From Whitmania pigra (taxonomy: Eukaryota > Annelida > Clitellata > Hirudinida > Haemopidae), in the NCBI GenBank assembly GCA_021613335.1, contig JAJTWR010000090.1, positions 1,753,501 through 1,817,500 on the forward strand: a stretch of DNA of 64,000 bases, written 5' to 3'. A model generated the notes under the pieces. It was not told the DNA's origin and made no database searches. It saw only the letters and a list, made by a program, of their open reading frames with translations. Shown here piece by piece: positions 10,464 through 31,073 of the stretch (position 1 is its first letter; every line of letters starts with the position of its first letter). The translations under genes and the position numbers were made by a program.

Positions 10464-12759
10464 ATGAAAATGATACCTCTAAAGATTACCTACTTCATCC
10501 TCATGGCAGGTATGCTATCCGCTATTCAATCCAATTAAGCTTATATCGATCAATTCGACTAACATTTATATATTTATTAGTGATAGTGATGATGTCAATA
10601 CATTTATTTTGACAATTTGCACTGGAAATGTGAATATGCCGCAATATTTCAGCTCAATCTGTGCTCCAACCCTACCTTCCAGTGTTCATGGGGGTTCTGA
10701 AGCTAACGCCCATTCAAATGTCTCTTATCCTGGGTATTGCCACCACTTTATCAGCACCATTTCGGATGGTCGTTGGATATTTGGCCGATAGACTGCAAGC
10801 AAGAGAAGTGGTGTTTGCAATAATGGCATTACTCACCGCCTTGTTTCACCTTTCACTCTATTTCACTCCAACTGAAGAATCTCCAACCTTGATACACAAC
10901 GACTATAGTACGCTAGTGGGCATGTGTTCGAATTCTAGACGTTTCACTTTAGAAGCTTTCAATGAGACTGTGTCTATAATGATAAATAGTTCGAGTTACA
11001 AAAGAACTGACGTAAGGTGCTGCTTCGACGGTTCGACGTGCTTTGACATGTCGTACAGCGGAGGCGACATCAAATATTTATTAGTCAATAATCTCAGCGA
11101 CGTTGAACATTGGTTTACTTCGAGAAATGTCCCACTCGAAGATCAGCCACACTGCATCGATCTCCAGAATTGCAACAGAACGACAACCATTGAATTAAAA
11201 CCATTCGACAATCGCAAAACATTCTGGACGTTCTTCGTACTCTATTTGTTTGCCCAAGCAACATTTAGTCCCTTACTGAGTCTCTTGGACAGTCTTATCT
11301 ATATATCCTTAACAAAGATTGGCAAGCCGAAGGAGTTTGGGAAAAGTTGCCTATGGGGGGTCTTGGGTTTTGGTCTATTTGCTTTTGTTTCTGGAGCAAT
11401 TCAGGATTATCTAAAACAGCAAGGACGAGAGAGCAGAGAGACCTACGTTTTCACTTTTGCCATGTTTTGTTTGGGGATGGTTCTTGTCGCAGTGATAGCC
11501 ATAGCAACGAGATCGTCTGTCGAAGTATCGAAAACAGTCAACGCGAAGGCAATCGAGAGCAATTTGACAGCAGACGAGCGGAACTCCGTAGAGTCGGAAA
11601 TAAAACCCTTGAATGACGAGAGTAACGTCAAAAGTTCCATTTTCCAAGACACAAAAGAGATGGTGGCTATTCTGTGTGGATTTTATATCTTTATCATCAT
11701 CGTAACTGCAATGATTTCAGGCATGTTGGCCGGATGCCTTGAGGGCTTCTTCTATTACTTCTTGGCATCTCTCGATCCAAACAACAAGCTTGTCTTGGGC
11801 GCCTGCCTGGCCGTGTCCAGCATCTGCGAGGCTATTGTTCTCTTTTTCTCGGGTCGGATTTTGTCTCTGATTGGACCGAAAAACAGTTTGTATCTCGTCT
11901 TTGTCGTGTTCGCCATTCGATTCGTATCTTCCTCTTACCTTGAAAATCCCTGGTACGGACTCTTAGTAGATGCGATACAATGCATAAGCTTTGGACTCAT
12001 CTACCCTGTTATGACTTCATGGGCCAGTTCACTCGTGCCTTCAAAATTTCAGAGTACCGTCTTGTGCTATGTCGGAGCAGTGTATTTTTCGCTCGGTAAG
12101 AATTCAAATAGACTAATTTATGTGCAATTCAATTTAAGATTAATATTTTAATGAAATTTCGATTTTTATTCCATCTCTAAATGTTTACATGAATCTTTTC
12201 TATTTTTTTATATTTGATTATGGTATTTATTATTATTTATGCTTAACATTTAATGCAATGACAAAGATTTATTTAAATTTTAATAATCGTTCCTTTCTGT
12301 TTAAGGAAGGGCTGCGGGTACCGGATTAGCTGGAGTTTTGTATGAAAAATTGGGACCAAGAGTCATGTTCAACGTCTTTGCCGCCATCTCGAGTGGGTTT
12401 TTGATCGTTCTCGTTTTCATTTTCGAGATAGTGGACAGGATCAGACTGAAGAAGTTGAAAAAAGATGAAGTTACAGAAGATAAAGATGTTGCTGCGATCA
12501 ATTGTGGTGAGACTTGAGATCTGCTTTATATTTACGAAATATATTCACGAGTAATGTAAAATCAGGAATTATAGCTCAGATCATTTCGTTTTGTTCATTA
12601 GTGAAGTTACATTTATAAGTTCTTTTGTCTAGACATATTATTAATCAGTTACAGTCCAATTCATAAATTCTCGGTCATAGCTTTATTGTATATCTCGCAG
12701 GTCGAGAGGTGAGCGTGATACAAATCGAGGCAGAAAATGGATCAACAATCGTGACCTAA
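10464..12759 (+). CDS. MFS_1_like transporter (MFSD6-like), tandem copy 3 (older paralog)
   Basis: Four exons: 10464-10509, 10653-12095, 12306-12506, 12701-12759, all phase 1, giving 582 residues. It shares the gene structure and most motifs of copies 1 and 2 (PYLPVFMGVLKLTP, motif-A-like GYLADRLQARE, the LEGFFYYFLASLDP segment, VMTSWASSLVP) but is clearly more diverged in the glycosylated loop, the central loop and the tail. The start gives a shorter N-terminus than copies 1 and 2 (MKMIPLKITYF); upstream codons in frame soon meet a stop. The 5' flank does not match those of copies 1 and 2 and has no obvious TATA box. The transported substrate cannot be told from sequence. Confidence 0.83.
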
Positions 12760-14951
<2,192 letters not shown>

Positions 14952-16263
14952 TCATGCTAAAAACTTAAGTCGACTACTAACACTCTTCCTGAAACAGACG
15001 GCATTACAACAGAGAGCCGAAGTTGCTATGCAGAGCAGAATTTCCACTGACACCAATACGACCATGATGGAGCCAAGCGCAAGTCTCGCGTCAGCATTTT
15101 TCTGAGAAAAACAATTATAGCTTAAATGTTTAACATTTTATTCCCATCTGAGAAAGTCTTGATTCACTCACTTGCAGTACAGTCTTACAGTGGTGCAATG
15201 CCAGTGAATCTAAAAACTCGTTTGCACAGATGTACATAATTCTTGAGTCATTTCCTTCAATACCTAGATACATTTTCATGCTCCATGCTACATAAATGTC
15301 GAACATGCTAAACGCAAAGACAAGCGGAATGGCGCAGGCTGCCACAATCGACATTATCATGGTTTTTATTATCTGCAATCATAATAACTTATTAACATAT
15401 ATACATTAGTTTCTTATAAATGTGGTACAAATAATTTTCTTTAAACATCTAGTTTATTTCACTTTTATTGTTACTGATTGCTTTATGGCTCATGTAGATT
15501 GCAAGACAAATTTATTATGTATTATTGCTTACGCTGCTCATTATAATATGGTTAATTACTATAACACATTTTAATTATAAGTGTAAATGAATTGGCACAA
15601 GAAGTAAGCAAATAAGTCATGGATTAGTTCTAATTTTACCCACCAAAATCCTGCTTAAGCTCCTCTTCGCTAAGACCATTTGCAAGACTCCGACTGTGAT
15701 GAACTTTAGACATAAGAATTAGTTACTTTCTTAATTAAATAACCTGATTAATAAAATTGTTTTACAGCTTCAACAAGTTAATTCAATTAGAGAATCATTT
15801 TAAATATTCAAGAAAATAATATTCCACAGGTTGAGAAGCATGTGAAGGGCGTTTCAAACTTAATAAGGCTTTAAACATTCTGCTGGCATTTCCGACATTT
15901 CCATGTTTCCATTGACAAATAAATCCACAGAAACAACACATCAATGTGCTCTAAGATTGATTTCATCAAAAATAAATTTTTTTACAAATTCCTTCAAAAA
16001 CTCACCAATGCTCCACCCCAAATGCCATGTCCGAAGAAATAAGCTTTGAAATTACCCACGTGGCAAGCAAGCAAGATGGTGTTAAGGAATATGCAGATTA
16101 TTCCGATATTTATCTGAGCGACTCCAAGAAGTTTTGAAGTCTTCTTGTTGTAGTCGATGAATGAATGCTGAGGCAACCCAATGTAACCAGGGTTATTGGG
16201 TTGATGGTCCGCTGGAATGCTGGCGTTCTCCAGGACTTGGAACTGTGGAGCTTCTCGAGACAT
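14952..16263 (-). CDS. MS4A-like four-transmembrane protein
   Basis: Four exons on the minus strand: 16263-16006, 15703-15644, 15372-15172, 15101-14952. All introns are phase 0 with GT-AG borders, giving 222 residues. The order matches membrane-spanning 4-domain (MS4A/CD20-like) proteins: polar N-terminus, TM1 at about 44-67 (LLGVAQINIGIICIFLNTIL), TM2 across the exon 1/2 join (IWGGALFITVGVLQ, about 80-100), TM3 about 107-135, a cysteine-containing extracellular loop, TM4 about 178-205, and a short cytoplasmic tail. The IWGGALF motif followed by a small exon is typical of the family. A possible acceptor about 16 nt before the ATG suggests a spliced 5' UTR. Family members act as plasma-membrane adaptors or chemosensory co-receptors; the role here is unknown. 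Confidence 0.78.
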
Positions 16264-18731
16264 TTCAGTGCGCTTTTATCTAAAATGTAAATTTATTAGT
16301 ATTAAATAATTATTAATCAATAATCAATTAATTATTGTTGCAGATGGATTACTCATGTATATTCGATATTAGTTTAATTTTTTATAAATTATTACATAAA
16401 ATACCGTTTATTATGCCTTAGAAGCAGTCTAAAACTTAGAAAGTTTAAAACGCTCAGTTTGTGAAAGCCATCCTCTCATAACTTGAAAGCAACAACCGTG
16501 GGGTCTAAAGTTTGTTAGTTGTTTTTCTGACGACAGTTAATGAGAAGATATCCATGCATCAAGTTGTGCGGAATTATAACGGAATTATATGAATAATGCA
16601 GTATGCCATGGCAGGCATTAGAATCATTCAGAATAATGACTTGGATAATGCAACGCGATCAATTAGATGCTCAACAACACAGTTTGAGATAGGCTTTAAA
16701 AATTCCTTTTTAAAATTCGATTGTTCTGTAAAAATGTCTAAGACATCGTATTTTAGTTTTATCACATTTAAACTTTTTGTACTGATGTTTTCAAGTTCCA
16801 AAGGTTTTTAAAAGCAATAATTTCTAGCACAACAACTATGAAGGCTGCCAAACGAAAACAGAAGGTTATATAGAGTCAACAACTTTAATGGCCCATATGC
16901 TTTTAGTACAGGCTCCAAATTTGTTTCATTATTTTGAATCAGAATGCCTGATGTCTCCGTTAAAATACTGACTGAAATCGTGGCTGTCAATTATTCCATA
17001 AGACAGCGACTTAACACATACAAATTTGCGATTCTCCATAAAAATTTTGGAATGCAGAAAGTTTATTATTTATGCATTCTTCAGGTCATTAAGTGAATCT
17101 TATGCAAGTTTATCTATCTTCATATCTTTTGAAATTTGGGATTTTAGGAGACGTGGAGTTAGTCCGGTGCTTCCATTTGGAAAACCTGTCAGCCGCTTGG
17201 CGATGTCATCGGTGCATTTAATAGGAGCTTTTAATAGCATTCAATAGGATGATGATGATGATGATACGAACCATGATTTATTGTCTCATAAGTCTTCATA
17301 GCACAACTCATTGGACATTAACACCGAAAAATGGACAATCATTAGTTTGGACCTGATTCTCTTTCGGCAAGAAGCAAATGTAAGATAGGGTTTGCTTGCC
17401 TCTTCCTGTGAAGTTGAATTTTAAATTAACAGGGTTGCTTTTAAGCGCCATGATTGTTCGTTTATTTTAATCATTAAATGTGAAACAATTTCGATAGTTT
17501 AAAAAATAATGCTTCGCCATTTTCATGGTGATTACCCCATCCAGTTCACTCATAACAGTTCCAAAATTAATTACCGAAATAAACCATAAGTAAATGGCTA
17601 ATGGACGTGCAGGTTAGCCGAATGGGTTAGGTGCCTGCACACGGCGGTAATGGCAACAGTCGTAATGTGTCGTGTTCGAAACCCAGCCCGCACTGCCGCC
17701 AGCGCCCTTGGAAAGGAGCGCTATATAAATGGCTACAACAAGCATGCATATGGCGCTATATTAGTGAAGTTACAATTACAATTACTAACACCAAAAGTTA
17801 CACTTAGGCTTTCTCAGGGGTGGAGAAAAATGCTCATTCAGCGCTAAAAATATATCTGGTCCCCACCAGAAATTTCTCATGCAATCTCTCCGTAACCATA
17901 AAAAATGGTGTTCCAAGTCGGAAAAGACGAGTTCCTAAAGCCTAGCCAGCATAGAAAGATTTCCTCTGCAAAGTCTTCTCTCGAATGTTTTGTAATGTCA
18001 CTATAAAGAATGTCATAATGTTTCGTGACGATGCACAGAAACCTCGGGTCGGTAAATTCGGATGCGGCGATAATGATTTTCAAACATTTCTGCGATCTGT
18101 CTCTTTATTGTTTGAGCCGTGAAAATAAGAAAAATCAACCTGGCTAATCTTGACTGGGTCTGCGAATCATTACATGCAGCTAGAAGGACCTCTCATGTGA
18201 TTTCAAACGAATGAAACTGATCTGCGGGTAGGCAAACGAGGTCGAGTCAAAGACTGAAACAGAAGATCCGATAGCGATCAGGGAAGAAATACAAAAATAT
18301 AATTTAAAAGTTGCAAACGCCATCAGCGCTAAATCAACTTAACGCTGATGCTTCACGTTTTGTTCCTGCAGAAACTGGTTCGAAAAGCAATTGGCTAAAA
18401 CAATGGCTGACGCGCGAACGTCGAAATGTCAAGTCCGGGAGACCAAAGATAAAAACGGCAGAGTTAAAAATATTTAAAAGTCTGATCAGCAAGGTGATGC
18501 AACAGAGAAAAGATATTTATTACTTCGCGGTCAAACTCGTTGCAGGACGCTGCACTTACGATTAAAAACAAAATCGACACGTGAAATTAAATTGAATTCT
18601 TTTCAAACTGCTCCAAAGCTATCATTAGATACGATCGAATGTTCGAACTTTCAAGTAAAGATAGTTTAAGTAAACACTCTCTTTAATAAAAAAAAAATAA
18701 AGAAGATGACTGATGCCACGAGATGCGCCTC
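16264..18731. other. Intergenic region between the MS4A-like gene and UBE3A
   Basis: This covers the promoter side of the MS4A-like gene and the 3' flank of UBE3A. It holds one SINE (17609-17785). Open frames at 17877-18083 (-) and 18311-18565 (+) show no family resemblance, so I do not call genes. Confidence 0.5.
17609..17785 (+). mobile_element. tRNA-derived SINE, best-preserved copy
   Basis: About 177 bp. Box A-like TTAGCCGAATGGG and box B-like TGTTCGAAACCC are spaced as in a tRNA, followed by a unique body (CTGCCGCCAGCGCCCTTGG, GGCGCTATATTAG) and an (ACAATT)n-like tail. It closely matches 3295-3484. It cannot be a working tRNA because no acceptor stem closes. Confidence 0.82.
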
Positions 18732-24398
<5,667 letters not shown>

Positions 24399-24749
24399 AT
24401 AATTCAAACTTTAATAAATTCAAACAAGTGTCTATCTATTCACAAATATCAGGCTGACTCCACAGCGTAAAAAATCGTTCGCAGATCCCGTATAAACATC
24501 AATAGATTTCGTTTTCTAGGGGCCATTATGCATAGATGTTTTTGAATACGATAAAATTTAATTTGTTATTAATTTAAAACAACCAAAATGCTAATGTGAA
24601 TTACAACATTAAATAATTTATCTTTAAAACTCTTCAAGCATATTGTTTCATAAATCATTTTTATTGGAAGTTAGGTGTACCATTAAACATCGCTGGTTTC
24701 CAAACAACGGTTTCAAATATCAGTTCAGTTGGTTGTTCGGCGTGCAGAC
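24399..24749. promoter_or_regulatory. Bidirectional promoter interval between UBE3A and DPY30
   Basis: There are 351 bp between the divergent start codons of UBE3A (24398, minus) and DPY30 (24750, plus). It must hold both 5' UTRs and core promoters. It is AT-rich, with no TATA box clearly placed for either gene. Confidence 0.6.
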
Positions 24750-25239
24750 ATGGCTGATGGTAAGACGACAATAAATTTATGTTATTTAAATAATTATCTA
24801 TTCTTGTTTTTTTTACTCCAGCAAGTCACGTTGTTCCTGAAACTGCCCCTCAGATCGAGCCTGGCACAGACTTTTCACTCCCTTTGAACGTCCAGGTATT
24901 AAATTGATATAATATATTTAGATTGTTAATTTTGTAGCGTGTGAATATCTTGTATCACTTATCAGAAAGTAGTCACCAACGAAAAGTCTTCTTTCGATCT
25001 TCCACCAAAAAAGACTAAAGTTGAACTGCAGTCATTACCTACTAGGGCTTACCTGGATCAAACAGTTGTACCTATTTTGATGCAAGGACTTTCAGCGCTG
25101 GCTAAAGAGAGGTCTGTTTCTATATCATATAAAAAAAAATGGAATGTTGTTTTACTGAGGTATGAATTCCTGCAGGCCACCAAATCCAATAGAGTACTTG
25201 GCAGCATATTTGATAAAAAACAAGAATCAGTTTGAATAA
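24750..25239 (+). CDS. DPY30: DPY30, core subunit of SET1/MLL histone H3K4 methyltransferase complexes
   Basis: Four exons: 24750-24759, 24822-24895, 24966-25111, 25176-25239, joining to 97 residues (human 99). The Dpy-30 helical motif is unmistakable: [36 protein letters not shown] and a short KNKNQFE end. This helical pair dimerises and binds the SDI peptide of ASH2L, linking DPY30 to COMPASS complexes in the nucleus. The first exon codes only MAD plus one base, so the start is assigned from the ATG with a good donor after it and from phase agreement. The gene is divergent from UBE3A and convergent with the GH3 gene. Confidence 0.95.
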
Positions 25240-25932
25240 TGCAGCCATTTGAAGGAAGACTTTTGTGGAACTTTCAACATTTTTTTGATGATTTTACTAT
25301 AAATAATATCAAGCCTTTGCCCTTCTGCACAGTTTATATCGATGACAATTTTAACAGATGTTGGATCCTCAAATTAATGTCTACGGGGTGGTAAAAAAAT
25401 GTAACATTGCAACGAGTAGTATTTGGTCAGGCGCTTAGTGTAATTGTATTAGGGAAATGTTTCAAGTCAAGTCTGGTGGAACTAAGTACGATTTGTTACA
25501 TGTGAGGTTTGAATGCCAATTGGATTGAATCAACTCAACAAAATATTTAAGATTTTATTCAGCTTTATTGAACCATCACTAAATAAATTAAACAAATTTT
25601 CTCCTTAGTTGACATTGTTGACATTGGCATTTCGGCACAAAGATACTTACAATTTCCAACTTTTAGATAAACCTGCATGGCTGAGAGTACCAGCTTGATG
25701 TCTCAAAACCTATTGGAAGTTATTCAAACCAGACTAAGTTGTAGATGTTTCAGTGGAATGCTCAAGATCAGAGTTTCATAACTACTATTGATGCAATTGA
25801 TATAATTCATATCTGCTATTGATTCTGATGTTTTTATTGGTAACATCAATGGAAAAAGTGATTCGTTAATAATGTAAATGTGGTTGCAGTCATTTGGTAC
25901 GAGTTGGCAGTCTTTATACGCGACACGCATCT
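25240..25932. other. Tail-to-tail interval between DPY30 and the GH3 gene
   Basis: This 693-bp convergent interval holds both 3' UTRs. A plus-strand AATAAA-like site (CTAAATAAATT) lies near 25578, and TTTATT at about 25553-25567 could serve as minus-strand poly(A) signals, so the transcripts may come close or overlap. No other gene is seen. Confidence 0.5.
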
Positions 25933-28900
25933 TCAAACAGCAACCCGGATGAGACCCTCCAAGATGTTGGAATTAACTGAGGTCGCTTGGAATGGCTGCT
26001 GACCTCCGACGTAAACAACAACAAAACCTAAGGAATTAATAAGTCATAGAGATCAACATTAATTGAAAAGTTATAAATTAATAGATAATTTGGTTATAAT
26101 GGAAAATTAGGATAATAACAAAGTTAACAAATGACCAACTAAAAATCTCACCAGGCACAAAAACAAAACCCTTGACATCATCCCAGACTTTGAGCTGCTC
26201 GGTTTTGAAGCTCAATTTGACTTCAACAAAACCACTAGAGGCAGGAATGACATTCCTGGACACAGCCACCAACTGTATTTTTGGCATGATGATGGAGGGA
26301 GGGAGGCTCTGCCAGCTGATGTATGCCTGAGTCACCTGAAGAAATTCAATTTTCAGTAAATTTTAGTCAAGAAATTTTTCAAAATGCAATATCATACATT
26401 GTATGTCATACAATATCATATCATATATTTGCAAAATAAGTAAATCTAGTTGATGACCAACCTCTTCAGCATCAATGCTTCCAACATTCTTGACTTGAAC
26501 ATTCACCTCCACGACCTCTGTGTCACCTGTAACTTCGGTAACGGACAGGTAAAGTTTGTCGTAAAGAAAGTCGGAGTACGAGAGACCGTAGCCAAAAGAA
26601 TAGAGAGGCATTTGGGTTGAATATCTGTAGGTACGATTCACCATCGAGTAATCGACCATGGGTGGAACTTGGTCAAGGGTCATTGGCCAGGAGTAAGGCA
26701 GTCTACCAGAAGGACTGACCACTGAACCATCTTGTGGATTCATAAAAAGTACCTTCCTCAGGGCTTGCCCTGTTGCCTGAGCAGGAAAGAAGCATTGGAT
26801 AATAGCACCGACATTTTCTGAAGAATTGGCAGCTCTCAGATCAACAGGACATCCAGTGAAGATGAGTAAGATGATGGGCTGTTTGGCTGTGGAATGATAA
26901 TTATAACTGAGCAATCACTACGCATGGTTTGAAAATGTAAACCCTAGAAATTCAAGCAAGAGAAAAATGTTAATGAGGACAATGTTGATGCAGTTGTTAA
27001 CTTTTGCTAATTTGATAAAGTAATAAATTCTTCAACGTTGCATTACCATGACTGACAACATCTTGGAGAAGTTGGTTTTGGTGTCCTGGAAAATCCATCG
27101 ATGGCCTATCTTTGTCCTCACCTTCTATTGCTTGACCTTAATGCAGTAATTGAACATTGGTTACATGATTTCCTGGCTCTAACAGTTTATAATTAAAACA
27201 ACATTATAAAAAGTAATTTAATAATAGCATTTATAACTTCACGAAATAATAATAGATATATTAACAAACAATAATTAATAATGTAGTACCAGTTCCAAGA
27301 CAAACAATGACCACTTCTGCTTCATGAGTGGCATTGATAACAGCAACGGAGTCATATTTCAGACATTTGTTTGAGTCACAACCGGGAACAAGCAGAGTAG
27401 ACTGAGCAGCATCTTTGAGTCCTTCGTAAGGAGTGGACGAGAAGTTTGGATCGATGTGTGGGGTGTAACCTCCGAACAGCTGGTCCAAATTGTCGGCCAT
27501 TGGACCGATAATCTGATCGGACGTGTCATTCATATATTATGATAATTAGATTTCATTGTTGATTTTTATTTGCCAAATAAAATTAAAGTAAAAGGATTAG
27601 GAAATCACAGGTAACTAACAGCCAGCTTTTTAATTGAACCCTCCGACAATGGCAATCGGTGTCCGATGTTCTTCAACATGACAAACGTCTTTGTGGCAAC
27701 TTCCACGGCAAGTTGCCTGTGGTAAGGACTCTGGACGACAGAAGATGCCTCAATTTTTGTGTATGGATTCAAACTTGGAGGGTCAAACAGTCCTAAAACA
27801 TAATAACTTAATACTTCAATTATTCATATCAGTTGATGAGAGCCAATTATATGTAAGAAGTTGGTTTGAGGAATAAATTAGAATCAATTTGATGATAAAG
27901 GTCCGACCCACCGAGCTTCATGCGGGCGTAGAAGAGAGATCTCGTCCTGTTGTAGATGGTCGCATAAGTCACCAAACCCTTCTCTACTGCTTCTTCCAGC
28001 AGAGAATAAGCTGTGTCTTCTCTGTCGTGAAGTTCGAGATCCACTCCGGCATTGGCGGCCAATGCCGCAGCCTCGAGGAAAGTGGGGGCGTATTTGTGCC
28101 CCGTTGCTATGTTTTCGATGGCACCCATGTCACTGACTATGAAACCCTTAAAATTGTATTCTCCCCTGAACAGGTCTGTCAACAATGTCTTATAGGCACA
28201 AGCAGGTATGCCATTGATGCTAAGAAATGTAGATTAATTCAACATTACTCCTTAACATATTATAATTAATTATAAATTAAAAAATAATTTAATGATTCTT
28301 ATAATACTTATCTATTCGTGTCAGATTCTTAAGTATGAAATAATGGACAACCTGTTGTAGCTGCACATGAGATTGAGTGCTCCAGCTTCAATGCACGCCT
28401 TGAAATGTGGCAAATAAGTTACTCGGAGGTCTCTTAAATTCACCTGATTCATGAAAATCATTTGATCCAATTTAATGTCTATTATTAAGTAAGCTTAATG
28501 TTTCCTACTGGAATATCTGGCTACTGACCAAATTTTAAGACCTACGGAGCAGCCAAGCTATCACAAATTCATTATCATCCTTTCCATGATGAACTTAAAT
28601 AACAACAACAACAATACAAAACAACAGTAATACAACCACAGAAAGATCTCAACAAACTTTCATCAAACCTTGGCATCGAAGAGAAATCGTGAAATGGGGA
28701 TGTTCTCCGGACCAGAATGCACCAGTGCATGCTTGCATCCGGCGATGGCTCTGACATACTTTTCATGCTTCCCTTGAAGGCCCCTGACGTACGACGAAGT
28801 GAGTTGACCAATCAGAAATGGGTCCTCACCAAATACTTCCTGGAGTCTGCCCCACATCGGGTGATGGATGAGGTTTATGCACGGAGCAAAACAGCTCAAC

Positions 28901-29860
28901 CCTGGATATATTTAATATCTGAACTAAAGTTACCAGCTAAGGCAATCTTTACCTTATTTTTTTATCTATATTTACTTAATTTTTACCTTAGCAATTTTTT
29001 TATCTGTTAAACTAATCATGTTTTGTATACAGTAACAGTTAAATCATTAGAATGAAAAATGATTGGTATGAAGGGACATACTTCCATTTTCTCCTGCACA
29101 GATCATAAAATTTGTTCTACACAATTTAGAAAAGGGATATAATGTAAAATAGTATGACACTTACATCAACATGTCAACATTTGGTGTTAAAACAGGAGTA
29201 TGATAAAGCAACCTTTCATGTTGCCATAGTCTCCCTTAGAGGAAGCATTATTGAATATTCCTCTTGCTTCAGTTGAAATGGCAGCAGCAACATCATATAA
29301 GATGTCTGGACTAAATACAATTCAGATTGAAAGCATTGATAGTTTGATTGATATGACTGATCTAGCAAATACCAATTTTGTAAAACAAACTAAGTATTTA
29401 AAAATGTTTCATTACCTTTGCAAAAATTCTAAATGAACTCAAAATAAGGAATAATATACTTTTAAATCAATTCAGCAATTTACTGAAATTATTCATCAAA
29501 TCATCTCCAATACCTAAATGTAGCAGCAAGTCCTATAGGCATAGGGAATGATGTTGAATTCATTGTTGCAATGCCTCTAAGACATTCAGTGTCAAAGTTG
29601 TAAGGAGGTATTCCCAGTCTTTCTATGGGGGGAGCAGGTTTGTCAGGGTATCCACCACCGTTCGCCATCTGATCAACCATCTCTTTGATTGTTAGACGTT
29701 TCAACAGATCATCAAGTCTCTCTTCTATGGGCAAATTGTGATCCCAAAATGGAAAATTGGTATAACCTAGGTTAAAGTCTGCATCATCAAAGCTCTGAGA
29801 GGAAACGATGCTCCAAAAACACATCAAAGAAAAAAGCTCGATTATCCACGGCACCTTCAT
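25933..29860 (-). CDS. Secreted glycoside hydrolase family 3, beta-xylosidase-like
   Basis: Eleven exons: 29860-29514, 29310-29213, 28901-28669, 28443-28352, 28219-27912, 27792-27620, 27512-27290, 27136-27047, 26886-26462, 26335-26152, 26027-25933. Phases agree and give 755 residues, close to plant-type BXL enzymes. Residues 1-22 form a signal peptide (MKVPWIIELFSLMCFW...). The GH3 N-terminal domain shows FPMPIGLAATF, MWGRLQEVFGEDP, a substrate-site CKH, MCSYNSINGIPAC and the nucleophile segment GFIVSDMG (Asp287). The GH3 C-terminal domain has KLAIIGPMADN and LPYSWPM, and a fibronectin-III-like domain ends the protein (YSFGYGLSYSDF onward). It probably releases xylose or arabinose from oligosaccharides outside the cell; exact specificity is inferred. 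It diverges from ATG3 copy A. Confidence 0.9.
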
Positions 29861-31073
29861 TATTTGTTTTATCTTAGTTGGGTAAATTTTTTGTCTACAA
29901 AAAAAGATGAAAAATCGGCCAATTTATAGCATTCTAATTGGCCGTTTCTTGTTCTAATGTAATCTCTTCATCATGTGATGCACCAACTAATTAAAACTCA
30001 TCACCTAACTCTCGCTCGTTTAAAGCTTTGCTGTTTTGAATTAAAAGTGGAGAAGCTAGGACTGGATTCGATAGATTGAATGGATATGTTAGGCGTCATG
30101 ATCCAAATTTGCTTTTTTTTTTTTGAAAAGCAATATTTGTAAAAAACTGGAGTTTATTGTCAGCAGAGGCTAGGGTGTTTCGCCCCCCAGGTCGAAACTG
30201 ATACTTTGGTAACCCCCTCCATATTATTACTTTGGTATCCAATATTGTTAATTTTGTTTGCTCTCCGACTTAACATTATCAATTTGGCATCCCTTGAGGG
30301 CCGTCATAATGTAATCCATGTCCGCCCAGACTAGGACACCGATTCCAAGATGCATGTCCAGAAGGTAGACTGTTAAAATGTTTGGTGTCAAATCTTGTCC
30401 AATAAAAAGTAAGCATATAAATTTGCAAATGTCTCCAAAGTCCATAACTTGACACAGATCACACTTTCGAGGATGCTTGCTGACATATTTCTGAAAACAA
30501 TTCTAACTAATACGCCATGATAAGGATGATAATTTTAAGACTCAGTTGGAGGTTTTTCCCATCCGTTACCCATTCAAAGGTCGAAGATTCATAAATTAAT
30601 AAAGATTTAAAATTTTTCTTATTTGATAAATCATTTTCACCATAATTGATAGATAGTCTAAGTAAATAAATGGCAGTCATTTCAGCTTTTTCCAAGGGAG
30701 AAAATCCTCGTGAAGCATGAGACCTATTTTTGCAACAGTCTCCCTTGCCCCTTCCCAAGATTCCGTCACTGGATATTAGGGAATTTAAGCTTCAGCCCTC
30801 GGATTTAGGCAACGTAAGAAATAGAAAACAGAAAAGGAATTTATTCGCAAAAAGTCTGAGAGAGTATGTTTTTATTATCTTAAAATATTATTTATTATGA
30901 CATATAATTTTAAAAATATTACCTGATTTATTGTCATCGCTAATTAAAATGCATGATTTTTGGTAACTTCGCGCCGAACAATGCTCGTTCAAAAATTAAC
31001 GTATACATCAACATTCTCGTTATTAATCAATTAGTGCTTATTGTCGACAAGTCTTTGAGCAATTATTAGAAGC
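29861..31073. other. Divergent intergenic region between the GH3 gene and ATG3 copy A
   Basis: This 1.2-kb AT-rich interval holds the promoters of both genes. Open frames at 30248-30445 and 30507-30758 (-) lack family features and codon patterns, so they are not called. A 12-T run is at about 30113-30124. Confidence 0.5.

Noticed and set aside
17609..17785. A functional tRNA gene
   Set aside because: Box A and box B are present, but no acceptor stem or anticodon arm closes, and the same unit with body and tail recurs at 3295. It is a SINE.
17877..18083. A 68-residue minus-strand frame with protein-like composition
   Set aside because: No family resemblance, no supporting splice partners and no conservation evidence.
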